A DNA stretch of 64,000 nt. Origin: Fluviispira vulneris. GTDB lineage: Bacteria; Bdellovibrionota_B; Oligoflexia; Silvanigrellales; Silvanigrellaceae. The DNA lies in contig NZ_JACRSE010000003.1 of assembly GCF_014281055.1 (NCBI RefSeq), positions 516,335-580,334 of the forward strand, written 5' to 3'. Below are positions 1 to 11,300 of this stretch, piece after piece. Position 1 is the first letter of the stretch; each line of letters begins with the position of its first letter. Both the position numbers and the translations under genes were made by a program. A model generated the notes under the pieces. It saw only the letters and a program-made list of their open reading frames with translations, did not search any database and was not told the DNA's origin.

Positions 1-177
1 GCAGTTCTCCCAATTTACTTTTATGTTGAATATTATGGTGGAACTGAGAGTTTTATATGGCTTTTTATAGTCTTATACAGTATTGTCAACGCCTTTATTC
101 TCTATCTCTTTTATAAAAGCGAAATGAGGCAAAATCGCTTGAATTCTTTTGCTTATAGCCTTGATTCGAAAATCTAA
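1..177 (+). CDS. C-terminal end of a membrane protein, gene starts before the window (partial)
   Basis: Frame 1 is open from the first base to a TAA at 175-177, giving 58 residues. They contain one clear hydrophobic stretch (core WLFIVLYSIVNAFILYLFY) followed by a basic/polar tail, as in the last membrane helix and cytoplasmic tail of a transporter. The composition looks like real protein rather than a shadow. It runs tail-to-tail into the minus-strand gene ending at 73, so the two coding regions overlap by about 105 bp. A transporter of the major-facilitator type would make sense at the edge of a biosynthetic operon, but the family cannot be told from 58 residues. Confidence 0.4.
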   Translation, partial: AVLPIYFYVEYYGGTESFIWLFIVLYSIVNAFILYLFYKSEMRQNRLNSFAYSLDSKI

Positions 178-735
178 ATCAGAAATTAAAATTTCGTCAA
201 TTATCTTAGAAAGCTTATCAATATAATTAAAATTATTATTTAATAAAATGTTCTGATAATGTACCTCTAATCCATGCACGATAATCTCAGATAATTCAGG
301 AATAAAAAGATGATAATTGAGTTTACGGCATGGCAGATGAGTAAAAATGCTTTTCTTTTCATGTGTCAAAATAATAGGTCTATAAGTTATATCAAAATTG
401 TTTGTTTTTTGTATGCAAAAGTAACTTACCTCAATATCATTCATACTATTTATTTGAATGGAGTGAGTTCCGCATTTAACATTCCCATTTCCATTTGGTT
501 TTGCTCCAGGAAGACGATGATAGGTCATTATCTCCTTATTAATAATAGCGATTTCAAGGCCGTTATATTTTAGAAAATTTTGATGTCTAAATTGAGTTAA
601 TATGTACCGTTCTTCTTTATGCGGAAAAGAGTTTATCCAATAATACAATTTAGGTTCTATTTTGTAGAGTTTTTCAAAAATATAAAAATAATTTTTATGA
701 TCAATGCTTTTAATTTTAAAATTAATGAGTGCCAT
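73..735 (-). CDS. Unknown protein, last gene of the NRPS/PKS operon
   Basis: This is a 220-residue soluble protein that I do not recognise. It has no signal peptide or membrane helix. It is rich in Ile, Asn, Lys and Tyr, with scattered Cys and His (for example KCGTHS near residue 87 and LPCRKLNYH near 135) but no clear metal site. The start is supported by an AGGAAAAG ribosome-binding site just upstream of the ATG. It lies 42 bp after the methyltransferase gene on the same strand, so it is probably co-transcribed as the seventh gene of the operon. Its 3' end overlaps a plus-strand reading frame that enters the window from the left. A tailoring or self-protection role is possible from position alone; nothing in the sequence proves it. 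Confidence 0.6.
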   Translation of the reverse strand: MALINFKIKSIDHKNYFYIFEKLYKIEPKLYYWINSFPHKEERYILTQFRHQNFLKYNGLEIAIINKEIMTYHRLPGAKPNGNGNVKCGTHSIQINSMNDIEVSYFCIQKTNNFDITYRPIILTHEKKSIFTHLPCRKLNYHLFIPELSEIIVHGLEVHYQNILLNNNFNYIDKLSKIIDEILISDLDFRIKAISKRIQAILPHFAFIKEIENKGVDNTV

Positions 736-777
736 TTCTTTTCCTAAGTTAAAAAATGAAAATATTGAAAAATCTTT

Positions 778-1611
778 CTAAATGTTTAATAACTCAGGCA
801 TATATGTGGCTTTGATTGAAAACATCAAGGGCAAAGAATCTTGTTTGTCTTTTAATACATATTGATCGGGTCCATATTCAACTAAATTTGGAAAGCAATT
901 AAAACTGGAATAGGGAAATTCATTTAAATACTCAATTAAAAGACCAGCTTGTCTAAGCGAACAAATAATTTCACTCATGGAGTGCGGCCATTCATAGGCC
1001 GAATGAATAAATTTCTCATTCGTATCTGCATAACTTCCACTTTCAACTGAACAGATAGAATTACCTTTATAAAAATAAGGTTCAGAAAACTCAGTCCATT
1101 CACTATTTAACATATTTATAAATGGGTGAAATTCTATTATGTAAAAAGTGCCTCCTGGCTTTAAAAAATGTGCTATTGTTTTTCCCCAAGTATTTAAATT
1201 ATGCAGCCATGTAAGAACTCCATAGGAAGTATAAACAATATCAAATTTTTGCTCTAATAACATAGGAAGCTCAAAAATATCAGAACAGATAAAGTGTGCT
1301 GGGATATTTAATTGGTCACTTAATTCTTTTGCAAGTTTTATTCCCTCATCTGAAAAATCGACTCCAGTTACTTTAGCGCCTTTATTTGCCCATGATAATG
1401 TGTCAAGACCAAAATGACACTGCAAATGGAGTAATGTTTTGCCATGTACAGATCCCATTTCTTTTATTTCTATATTTTTAAGAGAATTTTTGTTAGATTT
1501 AAATCCTTCAAGATCATAGAAAGTTGACTTAGCATTAATTTTTGTCCAACTATTCCATAAAGAACGATTATTTTTAAGTAGATCTTCTTTTGTTAAAAAA
1601 TTTGTAGTCAT
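778..1611 (-). CDS. Class I SAM-dependent methyltransferase
   Basis: A 277-residue cytoplasmic methyltransferase. Motif I is LLHLQCHFGLDTL around residue 60, the loop that binds S-adenosylmethionine. It is followed by the acidic GVDFSDEGI strand that binds the ribose, and by ICSDIFELP for the adenine. This layout is typical of the Methyltransf_11/25-like fold. The GTG/ATG-region start overlaps the preceding ATP-grasp/lyase gene by 4 bp (ATGA), indicating translational coupling in the NRPS/PKS operon. Its likely role is methylation of the peptide product or of a precursor amino acid (N-, O- or C-). The substrate cannot be read from sequence. It is a free-standing enzyme, not a domain of the assembly line. 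Confidence 0.85.
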   Translation of the reverse strand: MTTNFLTKEDLLKNNRSLWNSWTKINAKSTFYDLEGFKSNKNSLKNIEIKEMGSVHGKTLLHLQCHFGLDTLSWANKGAKVTGVDFSDEGIKLAKELSDQLNIPAHFICSDIFELPMLLEQKFDIVYTSYGVLTWLHNLNTWGKTIAHFLKPGGTFYIIEFHPFINMLNSEWTEFSEPYFYKGNSICSVESGSYADTNEKFIHSAYEWPHSMSEIICSLRQAGLLIEYLNEFPYSSFNCFPNLVEYGPDQYVLKDKQDSLPLMFSIKATYMPELLNI

Positions 1612-4274
1612 TCCAGATCCTCTTTTAAGATATTATCAATTTGTTTATTCTTAATTTCTAAAGATTGTTGCCAAAAATTAATTTTTTCTTGTAGCCAAAA
1701 TCCATCTTCTCTGTGCCGCTGAACAGCATTTAATCTTTGTTTATTAACAGAAAACTGGGATGATCCTCCACCGAAATCAAAGTCATCAATTCGGCAGTTT
1801 TCTGGAAGAAGTTTCGAAATGGCTTCTAAAGGATTTTGCTTTGAATCGAGTGCTTTTTGAATTGTCTCACCTACTTTAAAATGGGACTCACGAAATGGTA
1901 ATCCTAACTTTACTAATTTTTCTGCTATTGCAAGTGAAATTGTGAGTCCATTTTGGCTACTCCGCATCATGTTTTCATCATTTGGTTTTGCATTTTTTAT
2001 AATAAGCTCGAGAAGCTGCATAGACTCAATAATTTCTATAAATCCTCTTTCAAAATCGACTAAAGATTCTGTTCCTACTTCGACGGAATTCGAAAAAGGA
2101 GTTTTGTGAGTAATTGCTAAACTTGACATTAATATTCCGCTCGGAATGATAGATTTACCTTTAATTTTTTCCAGTAAAAATGGATTCTTTTTTTGTGGCA
2201 TCATTGAAGATCCCCCACAAAGCTCATCTGGAAGATCAAAAAAACAAAATTCTTGAGTTGTCCAGAGTTGAAAATCTTGAGCAATACGGCTTAATATCGT
2301 CCCCATTATACTCAAGACGGACAAAAGGTTGAGAGCTAAATCACGATTTGCAACAGCATCTAGGGAATTGACAAATGAAGTTTTGAAACCTAAATATTTG
2401 GCAGTTATACTTGTATCTATTGGAAAACTTGTACCACAACCCGCACCCGCACCTAATGGGCATTCCATAAGATTATCAAAACATGCTTTCAATTTGTTCT
2501 GTTCTTTTGTTAAAGATTCTTCTATTGCTAAGAGATAAAATGCATAAGAGCCTTCAAAAGCAGGTTGAAATTGACTGTATATTGGCATCTTTAAAAAATT
2601 ATAAGAATGAGACTGTAGTAAAATGCAGTTACGCAATCTCCAACATGCGCTGTATAAATTTTCAAAATATTCTCGTGCATTTAATTTAAAAAGAGTTGCA
2701 TTCATATCATTTCGGGAGCGGCCTGTATGGATCACTCCGCCTATTTTCATACCAAGTTTTTCGATCATTATATTCTCATATAGAAGGTATGACCCTCGCA
2801 ATGCATCTTTATTCATAAATTCTGAAAATTTGCTCTGTCTAAATAATTTTATTTGTCGCAAAATTTTATCTGTTATTTTCTTTGAAATGATTTTCTTTTC
2901 AAAAAGCATTAAAATATGTGCTTCATCAATATTTGCAATATTTTCTAGTTCCTTTAAAAAATTATATTTATTTTTCTTTTTTAGAACTATTGCTTGTGCA
3001 TCTGAATGAATTGTTTTTCCAATGCGACCTGTGCTTTGATTTAAAGCAATTTTTTCATCCATGTCCTCAATATGAATTTTAATTTTTTCCAGATTATTAT
3101 TTACCTTTAATCTAGATTCATAAATAGTATCTCCAGAAGAAATTAAATAGCCAATACGATCTCTAAAATCGCCAAACTGAGAGCATATATCACCAATTTT
3201 TTTTGCTAAATAATAGTTATCTAAATTTTCCAACGTGGAAAAACCATCAATTTTTGCAATGACGCCTGCTTTATCTGGAATTAAGAAACGTATAGATGAA
3301 TATCTCTTTGACTTAAAACTAAGATCAAATTTCTTTCCGCAATATAAATCTAAGAGTATGTCTATTAGATCAATACCATTGGATTTTTTAATGAGTTCTG
3401 GAATCATTCCACCTGCGAGTCTAGGGTTTATTTCAATAATATAAGGAGTATTATTGTGCACACGCAATTCAATATGTGCAGCACCAAAATTAAAGTTTAC
3501 TGCATTCAATGACCGTAAAACAATCTCTTTAATTTTTAGGGCTATATCTTCTTTTAATTCTGCTGGAAAATCATGACCCGTCTCCACAAAAAATGGTTTT
3601 TCTCCCAAATATTTTTGTGTAATGCCTAAAATTTCAAAATTTTTATCCGTCTTTAAGACTTCAACAGAATACTCTTGACCTTCAATATATTGTTGAACGA
3701 GTATTTTTGTTTCAATCGCGTTACCCCGTTCATTTTCTCTAAGATTTAAAAGTTGATTCGAATGTTTCAATAATTCATTAACATTCTTGCAAAGTTTAAC
3801 TCCAATACTCCCACTTCCAGCGGCAGGTTTAACTATTACTGGGAAATTTATCTTCTCTTGGATGGATATAAGTTCATTTTGATTTTTAATAAGAAATGTA
3901 AACGGAATTGGAATATCAAATTTAGTAAGAATTCCTGCGAGAATATCTTTATTCCGACAATTGTGAATTGCCTGTGCAGAATTACATGGCAATGAAAACG
4001 TGTCTGCTATTCTTGCAGCTATTTCTATGAAATACTCAGAACTTGAAAATACGCCAACAATATTTTTTTCATTTTCGAGTGCTTTTAAAATAGAATCTTT
4101 ATTAGATGTGTCCAATATAATTGGTGATATAAGATATTTATTTAAGAAAGAATACTTATATGGATCTGCTGCTAAAAATAAGACTTGATAATTTTTTTCA
4201 AGAGCTTTTTGAATAAATAACTCACCTGTGCCTGTCGTATTACTTTCAATAAAAACAATTTTTTCAATTTCCAT
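1608..4274 (-). CDS. ATP-grasp ligase / argininosuccinate-lyase-like fusion enzyme
   Basis: The 888-residue protein joins two enzymes. Residues about 1-400 form an ATP-grasp ligase: KPAAGSGSIGVKL near 150 is the nucleotide-binding loop and EINPRLAGG near 285 the metal-binding strand. Residues about 420-888 match the argininosuccinate lyase/fumarase superfamily: HTGRSRND near 515 and the signature GGSSMMPQKKNP near 690, whose Ser/Lys loop is catalytic in the family. ATP-grasp enzymes couple a carboxylate to an amine through an acyl-phosphate. ASL-type lyases split a C-N bond with release of fumarate. Inference: aspartate is ligated and fumarate then eliminated, leaving its nitrogen as an amide, amidine or guanidine-like group on a precursor. 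The gene overlaps its neighbours by 11 and 4 bp. An arginine-pathway ASL is unlikely given the fusion and context. Confidence 0.85.
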   Translation of the reverse strand: MEIEKIVFIESNTTGTGELFIQKALEKNYQVLFLAADPYKYSFLNKYLISPIILDTSNKDSILKALENEKNIVGVFSSSEYFIEIAARIADTFSLPCNSAQAIHNCRNKDILAGILTKFDIPIPFTFLIKNQNELISIQEKINFPVIVKPAAGSGSIGVKLCKNVNELLKHSNQLLNLRENERGNAIETKILVQQYIEGQEYSVEVLKTDKNFEILGITQKYLGEKPFFVETGHDFPAELKEDIALKIKEIVLRSLNAVNFNFGAAHIELRVHNNTPYIIEINPRLAGGMIPELIKKSNGIDLIDILLDLYCGKKFDLSFKSKRYSSIRFLIPDKAGVIAKIDGFSTLENLDNYYLAKKIGDICSQFGDFRDRIGYLISSGDTIYESRLKVNNNLEKIKIHIEDMDEKIALNQSTGRIGKTIHSDAQAIVLKKKNKYNFLKELENIANIDEAHILMLFEKKIISKKITDKILRQIKLFRQSKFSEFMNKDALRGSYLLYENIMIEKLGMKIGGVIHTGRSRNDMNATLFKLNAREYFENLYSACWRLRNCILLQSHSYNFLKMPIYSQFQPAFEGSYAFYLLAIEESLTKEQNKLKACFDNLMECPLGAGAGCGTSFPIDTSITAKYLGFKTSFVNSLDAVANRDLALNLLSVLSIMGTILSRIAQDFQLWTTQEFCFFDLPDELCGGSSMMPQKKNPFLLEKIKGKSIIPSGILMSSLAITHKTPFSNSVEVGTESLVDFERGFIEIIESMQLLELIIKNAKPNDENMMRSSQNGLTISLAIAEKLVKLGLPFRESHFKVGETIQKALDSKQNPLEAISKLLPENCRIDDFDFGGGSSQFSVNKQRLNAVQRHREDGFWLQEKINFWQQSLEIKNKQIDNILKEDLE

Positions 4275-5394
4275 TTTTAACTTCCATAATTTCTTTATAT
4301 GTTCTTCTATTCCAATTTAAGTAAGTCCATTTATTATTGACTTCAGAAGGATCCATAACTTTCAAAGGTGAAGATGAAATTTCTTTATCGAAAAACGACA
4401 TTTCTTTGAGATATTGATTGTTATACACTGAAGATAAATATCTATGTCCTGTGTCGGGGGCGATAAAAACAACTTTTTCATCCTTATTTTGATGGCTAAC
4501 CCACTTTGCAACATGATAAGCAGCACCACTAGTTGGTCCGTGAAAGCTTGAGTAGAGTGAATGCAATTTACGCGTTTGCAAATAGGCATCACATGCAGAT
4601 ACCCAATGTACTTCATCAAAAAGACAATGCTCTAAATTTTGTGGCATCAGAGAATTTCCCAATCCACGTAATATTCTTTTTTCATTAATTAAACCAAATA
4701 ATACGCTGCCAAATGTATCAACACCCACTAATCGATTGAATGGATTATTTTCTCTTAAGCATTTAATTGTCCCACAAGTCGATCCTCCCGATCCAACTGA
4801 ACCAACCAATGTTAAGTTATTCCCCAATTGCTTAATTAAGTATTCAGCAAAAATAGTATAAGCTGTCTGATTTTCTGGATTGTTATATTGCTGAGGCCAA
4901 AAACTTTGAGGATTGTTTGCGAGATACTCTTTAAGAGTATTTAAACGAAATATTTGAGGATTTTCTGAACTCAAGGTTTGAGAGAGAATTTGGACATAAC
5001 CACCTAAATCTTCTAGTCTTCTTTTTAAATCATCATCTATTGCTTGATCGCTTATAATGCGAAATGGCAGCCCCATTTCTGCGCAGATTATTCCTAATCC
5101 CAGAGCATATGTTCCACTTGAAGTTTCAATGATCGGATATTTAGGATTGATTCTTTTTTCTGCAAGTGCTTTTTCTATCACATATTTTGCTGGCATAAGT
5201 TTCATGAGTTGAAATGAAGCCATAAATAAGTTTTTTTCTATTTGAATAATATTGGGTAAAAGAATTGAATCTGAATAGGATTTATAAATTTTTCCATGAT
5301 TATAAAGATGAAAATTCTTAAAATTATTTTCACTTCCCACATTTAAGCAATCTATTTGGAATGCTTGTGCAACTGACATGAAGTTATTCCTCAT
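4264..5394 (-). CDS. PLP-dependent cysteine-synthase/SbnA-like enzyme
   Basis: A 376-residue fold-type II PLP enzyme. The substrate loop IETSSGTYALGLG (about residue 90) and the phosphate-binding loop GSVGSGGSTCGT (about residue 198) place it with cysteine synthases and SbnA, which makes the N-substituted precursor of 2,3-diaminopropionate from O-phosphoserine and glutamate. The usual NPTGSxKDR lysine motif is rewritten as ASFQLMKLMPAKY; a lysine remains at the expected position, so PLP binding is plausible but the motif is unusual. The gene overlaps the NRPS gene by 4 bp and the ATP-grasp/lyase gene by 11 bp. Likely role: beta-replacement chemistry that supplies a non-proteinogenic amino acid to the assembly line. 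A housekeeping cysteine synthase is unlikely here. Confidence 0.8.
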   Translation of the reverse strand: MRNNFMSVAQAFQIDCLNVGSENNFKNFHLYNHGKIYKSYSDSILLPNIIQIEKNLFMASFQLMKLMPAKYVIEKALAEKRINPKYPIIETSSGTYALGLGIICAEMGLPFRIISDQAIDDDLKRRLEDLGGYVQILSQTLSSENPQIFRLNTLKEYLANNPQSFWPQQYNNPENQTAYTIFAEYLIKQLGNNLTLVGSVGSGGSTCGTIKCLRENNPFNRLVGVDTFGSVLFGLINEKRILRGLGNSLMPQNLEHCLFDEVHWVSACDAYLQTRKLHSLYSSFHGPTSGAAYHVAKWVSHQNKDEKVVFIAPDTGHRYLSSVYNNQYLKEMSFFDKEISSSPLKVMDPSEVNNKWTYLNWNRRTYKEIMEVKNGN

Positions 5395-8300
5395 TTTTTT
5401 AAATTATATTCGCAAATTAATTCTTTCCCTAATAATTTTTCGCTCATCATTTTTTCAAGACCAAGAATTGTAGGAGTTTTATAGAAATTACAGAGTGGAA
5501 TTTTTATTTGATATTTATTTGCCAATAAGGATAGCATTTGAATTACTTTTAAAGACTGCCCACCCAAATTAAAAAAATCATCACTTACACCGATTGAATC
5601 AATCTTCAAAACATTTTTCCAAATTTCCGATATTTCTTTTTGCATTTTCGTTTTAGCTGGGTCTAAATGGAAATTCTTTTCAGTTATATTATTAACCAAT
5701 GCGCTTTCATTGATTTTACCATTCTCAAATAAAGGCATTTCTGCAATAAAAATGTAATGATCTGGAACCATATATGAAGGTAAAGTTTGATTTAATAAGT
5801 GTTTAATTTGATTTCCATTAATTTTTGGCCAGAGAGCATTTTCATTATTTGTAAAAAAATGTTCAACCCAAACTGCAGGATCATAATAAGTTACAGAGTT
5901 ATCTGAAAAATCAACCACTGCCTCTTGTAAGGTCTCTGGTAAATGAATAGGACCTGAATTCATAATATGAAATTGAGTCCAGCTTTCCCATTCATCAATT
6001 CTAGCTTTTATAAATTGTGAATTCAGATCTATTTTTAATATTTTACCACCAATTCGCTCGTGCATTCGAAACCAATTGTCTTTAAGCTGTCCATCTTCTC
6101 TACGCAGAGAGCACCAGTCAGTAAATTTTATTTCGGGAAATTGAGCTTTGCCTGTTGGTCGAACTGCAACTAATATTTTTTCCAATTCATTTGCTTGCGC
6201 AATTATTTTAAATAATTTTAAGATTTCACTACTCAACCCTCTTGATTGATAGGGTTTTGCAACTATACCCGCTAATATAAGCAATGTATTCGATTCAGTT
6301 TGAGTTTCCTTAAACGCACTTTCTAGAGCACCGTCCCAGCCATTCGGCAAATTTTTGCATGTCCCATCCCAATAAATGGGAATTGAGTTACCGATTGCAG
6401 CAATTTCATCTTTTTCATCCACGATTAATATTTGATACTCAGAAAATTCAGAATAAATTTTAGGCCATAGGTCAACGAGGATTGCACTTCCTTCAAAATA
6501 CTTTGGCCAGGATTGAGCATGAATTATATTGAGTTTCCTCAGCAATTCAGGACGTTGTGCTAAGGTATATATTCTATAATTTGAGTTATTTATGTTAACT
6601 TTATTAATTTCATCTTTTATTTCAATGTATGCTGAAATAATTTCATCAGTATATACTTTAACAACAGAGTTTTTAATATAAGGAATTTTTAATATAGCAT
6701 TGTTAATTTCTTCTAGTTCAACTCTATTTCCTCTTACTTTTACTTGTTTATCAATTCTTCCTAAATAATAAATATTCCCATCGTCGGCAATTTTTCCTAA
6801 ATCACCCGATTTATATAATCGATAAATTTTACCATCAATTTCTTTCTCAATAATTGCCTGCTGCGTTTTTTTATGCTCATTTAAATACCCTTTCATTATT
6901 CCTGGGGAATGTATATAAATTTCTCCAACCACACCTTGAGGAACTAGATTTAAATAAGGATCGAGAATAAAAATTTTAACATTCCCAATTGGCTTACCTA
7001 TAGGTACGACGTCACCATAAAATGATTGCGAACAATCAAAAATGGTAGCATCAACTGTAATTTCAGTAGGTCCATAATGATTCATCAATTGGCATTGATA
7101 TTTTGCAAAAAATTTATCTCTTATTATTTTGGATAATTGTGCTCCTCCGGATAAAACGAGTCGCAAATAATTAGAATTAATATTTGCCTCTATCAGGGCA
7201 TCAAGCATAATCGGTACACATTGTAAAATGCTAATTTGCTTTTCTGTTATTAATTTAGCAATTGCATATGGATCTTTATTTTTTTCAAAGTTAGGTATGA
7301 TTAATTCTCCGCCAAAAGAAAGTGGCCAGAAAATATCTATAATAGATGCATCAAAAGTATAGGGTGTTATCATTAATATTTTATCAAGCTGATTCAAATT
7401 ATATCGTCTTTGTGTATCTTGAATTAAATTCACAATGCCATCATTTTGAATTGGAATTCCTTTGGGTAATCCTGTTGTGCCAGAAGTATATATAATATAT
7501 ATTAATATATCCTGCTTTAATTCTCTATAAATAAATTCTGAACTAAAATTTTTGATTTTATTTTTTAATTCACACATATTTAAAATTAAACCGCTAAAGG
7601 ACAAACTTTCATGTGAAAATCCAGAGTCAATTATTAAAAATTTTGCTTTTGAATGTTCTAAAATACTTTCGGTACGAGCCAAAGGATTTTCAATTGAAAT
7701 TGGGACATAATGGGCGGACAACTTTAAAATTGCTAAAAGGCTCACTACCATCTGGATTGATGGCTTCATGGAGAGAGCGACAGTGTCTTCAGCCTGTATT
7801 CCGCTTTGTATTAAGAAATTTGCTAATTTATTTGAAGAATTATGTAATTCCTTATATGTGATTGAATTCTTTTCTTCAGAAATTGCAATACTCTCAGGCG
7901 AGCGTTTTAACTGTTTCTCAAGTAATTGAACAATATTATTTTTTTCATAATTTATATTTGTATTATTTATGCTATCAATTAAATACTTTCTTTTTTCATC
8001 TGAAAAAATTGAATATTCTGTGAGGAGCAAACGTGGATTTTTGATCACCTCATCAACAATATAAACCATATCCTCAAGCATTCTTTCGATGGAGCATTTT
8101 TTAAAAAGATCTGTATTATAAATGCAATTAAAAGCAATATCACTTCCCCACTGATCAACAACGAGCGTTAAGTCAAAGCGAGCTGCGTTTGCTTCTGCTC
8201 CATATAGATTTTTTAAGAACCTTTCTGCTCCATGAAATTGTGTCGCTTCATAGGCTTGTGTTTTATTATTTTGCACACCATACATGACTGAAAATAATTT

Positions 8301-11300
8301 AGGGCGGGAGAGATCTTTAACATGATTCAATTCTTCTATCACAAGATTGCATGGATAATAATGATGTTCAAAAGCTAAAAGTGACTTTTCTTTTATTTGA
8401 AATAATAAACTTTCAAATGTCATTTCTTCATCAATTTGGCAGCGAATTGGGAGAGGCGTTGCAAAAAGGCCAAGAATTAATTTGAAATCATCATGATCTC
8501 TTCCTGCGATAGGACTGCCAATGACAATATCCTTTTGTCCCGTAGTTCTAAAAAAATATAAATCTATAATCGACATCATAAACATAAATAATGTTACATT
8601 ATTATTTTCTATAAAGTTATTTATTTTACGGATACTGTTGCGCGGTATCCATGTTGATATTGAGTTTCCATTATAAGTCTGCATGGAAGGTCTTGAAAAA
8701 TCTGTCTGAAGATTGAGGGCGGGTGGTAAGGTTTTAAATTCTTTCATCCAATACTCTTTATGTTTTACGAATTTACCAGATTGAATAGATTCATTGATCC
8801 ATTGAGAGTAGTCAAAATAATTTAATTTTATTTCAGGTAAATCAGGAATTTCATTTTTTAAATATGCATTATAAATTGAAGATAATTCATTAAAAAGATT
8901 TATGGTGCTAGTTTCATCCCATATTATATGGTGTATTACAAATATAAGTTGAAAAGTTTTATCAGGGTATTCTGCAATTTTTAATACAAATAAAGGTCCA
9001 TTCTCAAAATCAAAAGCTTTATTGCTATATTTACAAGCTAAATTATTTGCGATTGAGTCCAAGTTCTCAACATCTATTTGTGTATTGTCTATTAATATCT
9101 CATTTTTTTGTAAGACCAATTTGTTTAGTAATTTTTGAACAGGTTTGCCATCAATATAATCAAAATAAATTCTAAAATTTAAGTGCCTATCTAAAATACA
9201 TTGCCATGATTTTATAAATATATCCACATTTATATTTCTAAAAAAAAGATCATTAAAGCTAATATTATATACGGGACTCGTTCTATCAATTTGATAAGAA
9301 TACCATTCAGGAATCTGACATGGAGCAAGATCGTAATATTTCATATAAGGATACGATTTAACTGATGATGTTTCTAGAATATCAAGCTCTTTATCGATCT
9401 TAAGTATTGACTGCCCTAAAGATTCTATAGTTGGAAATTCAAATAATTTTTTTAGCTCAATTTTTACATTTAATTCTTTTTGCAGTTTAATAATAACTTC
9501 AGCTGCAAGCAAAGAATGTCCACCTATTTTAAAGAAATTATCATATATACCAATTTTTTCTCGGCCTAATACTTTTGTCCAAACTTCTGAAATTTTAGTT
9601 TCAAGTGAATTCCGAGGAGGAACATATTTTTGCTCTTGAATAAAGTCTTGTTCTGAGGGGGTAGGTAATTTTTTCCGATCCACTTTTCCATTGCTCGATA
9701 AAGGAAAATCATCCATTATGATATATGCTTCTGGTACCATATATTCCACTAAATTATTAATACAAAATTGTTTGATATCGAATATAGTGGGAGCAGGAAA
9801 TTTTTTTGGAATAATATATGCACTCAAATAATAATTATTATTAGTATTGTTTTTGTTTGCTAAAACAACACAACTCGCAATATTATGGTGTTCGCTTAAC
9901 TTAGCTTCTATCTCTCCAACCTCAATTCTGAATCCACGAATTTTAACTTGAAAATCAGAACGACCTAAAAACTCTATTGAGCCATCAAAATGCCTTCGAG
10001 CAATGTCACCTGTTTTATAAAGCCTTTCTCCCAAAGTTTTTGCAAATGGGTTTGGTAGAAAGCTCGAAGCTGTTTTTTGAGGATCGTTTAAATAGCCTCG
10101 ACCGACACCAAAACCGGCAAAGTATATTTCGCCGCGTACGCCATATGGAACGGCTTCAAGCTTTTCATCTAAAATAAATGTCTGTTGATTGGGCAAAGGC
10201 AATTTAACTGGCATGTAAGGCATTTGCGTGTTTGGAGGGTTTATAAAGTGTAAATGATGAGAATCATCAGAGCATTCAGTTGCCCCATATGCGTTTACAA
10301 AAATAATATCTGAATTTAATTTAAACCACCTTTGACATTGCTCTAAAGTAAGAGGCTCTCCATTTGTGATATAAATCCTCAGCGGTTTGAGCTGAGACTT
10401 ATGGTTACTCTCCAATGCATCTAATATAACCTTAGTATGGGAAGGCACTGATTCAAGAATTGTTACCTTTTCTTCATTTATTTTATTTATCAAAAGGTTT
10501 GGTTCCCAAGCGGAATTTCCTGTGAAAATTGCTGTTCTTCCACCGACTAGAAGAGGGCAGATAAATTGCCAAATAGAAACATCAAAGGTTTGTACTGCAA
10601 TCTGTCCAATGACATCATTTTGATCAATTTTTAAATCACTAATTTTTCCAAATAAGTGATTCACCATTCCTTTATGTTCAAGCATCGCACCTTTTGGTTT
10701 ACCAGTAGAACCTGAGGTAAAAATTAAATATGCTAAATTATTTGGGACAGATAAATTTTTGGGCGATTCTTTTGGATAAATTTTATCAAATGAATTTTTT
10801 AAATTAATTATTTTTTCATTTGAATTAAATAATTTATTAGCGTTATCAAAAAGGGTATTTGTAGTGATGATAAAATGTGGTTTACACTGTTCAACGATCT
10901 CATATGCTCTTTTGTCATTTGCTCCTGGCTCCAAAGGAACAAATGCAGCGCCAGCTTTTAATACACCTAACATACTTATTAAATAATCAAATCCGCGATC
11001 AAGATACAACGCAATCCTGTCTTCAATTTGTGAGCCCATGCTTTTTAAGTAATGCGCTAATTGATTTGATTTTTCTTGTAGTGCTAGATAAGTTAGGTTG
11101 GATCCATCACAACTTGCAGCTATTCGATAAGGCGTTTTATTTACTTGCTCGTCAAATAATTCATGCACACATTTTTGAAGAGGAAATTCTTTTTCTGATA
11201 TATTATATATATTTATCAAGTCACTTTTTTCATTTTCTCTTAGAATTTCATAACTATCGATATTTAAATCTGAGTTCAGACAGATATTTTTTAGGAGAGT

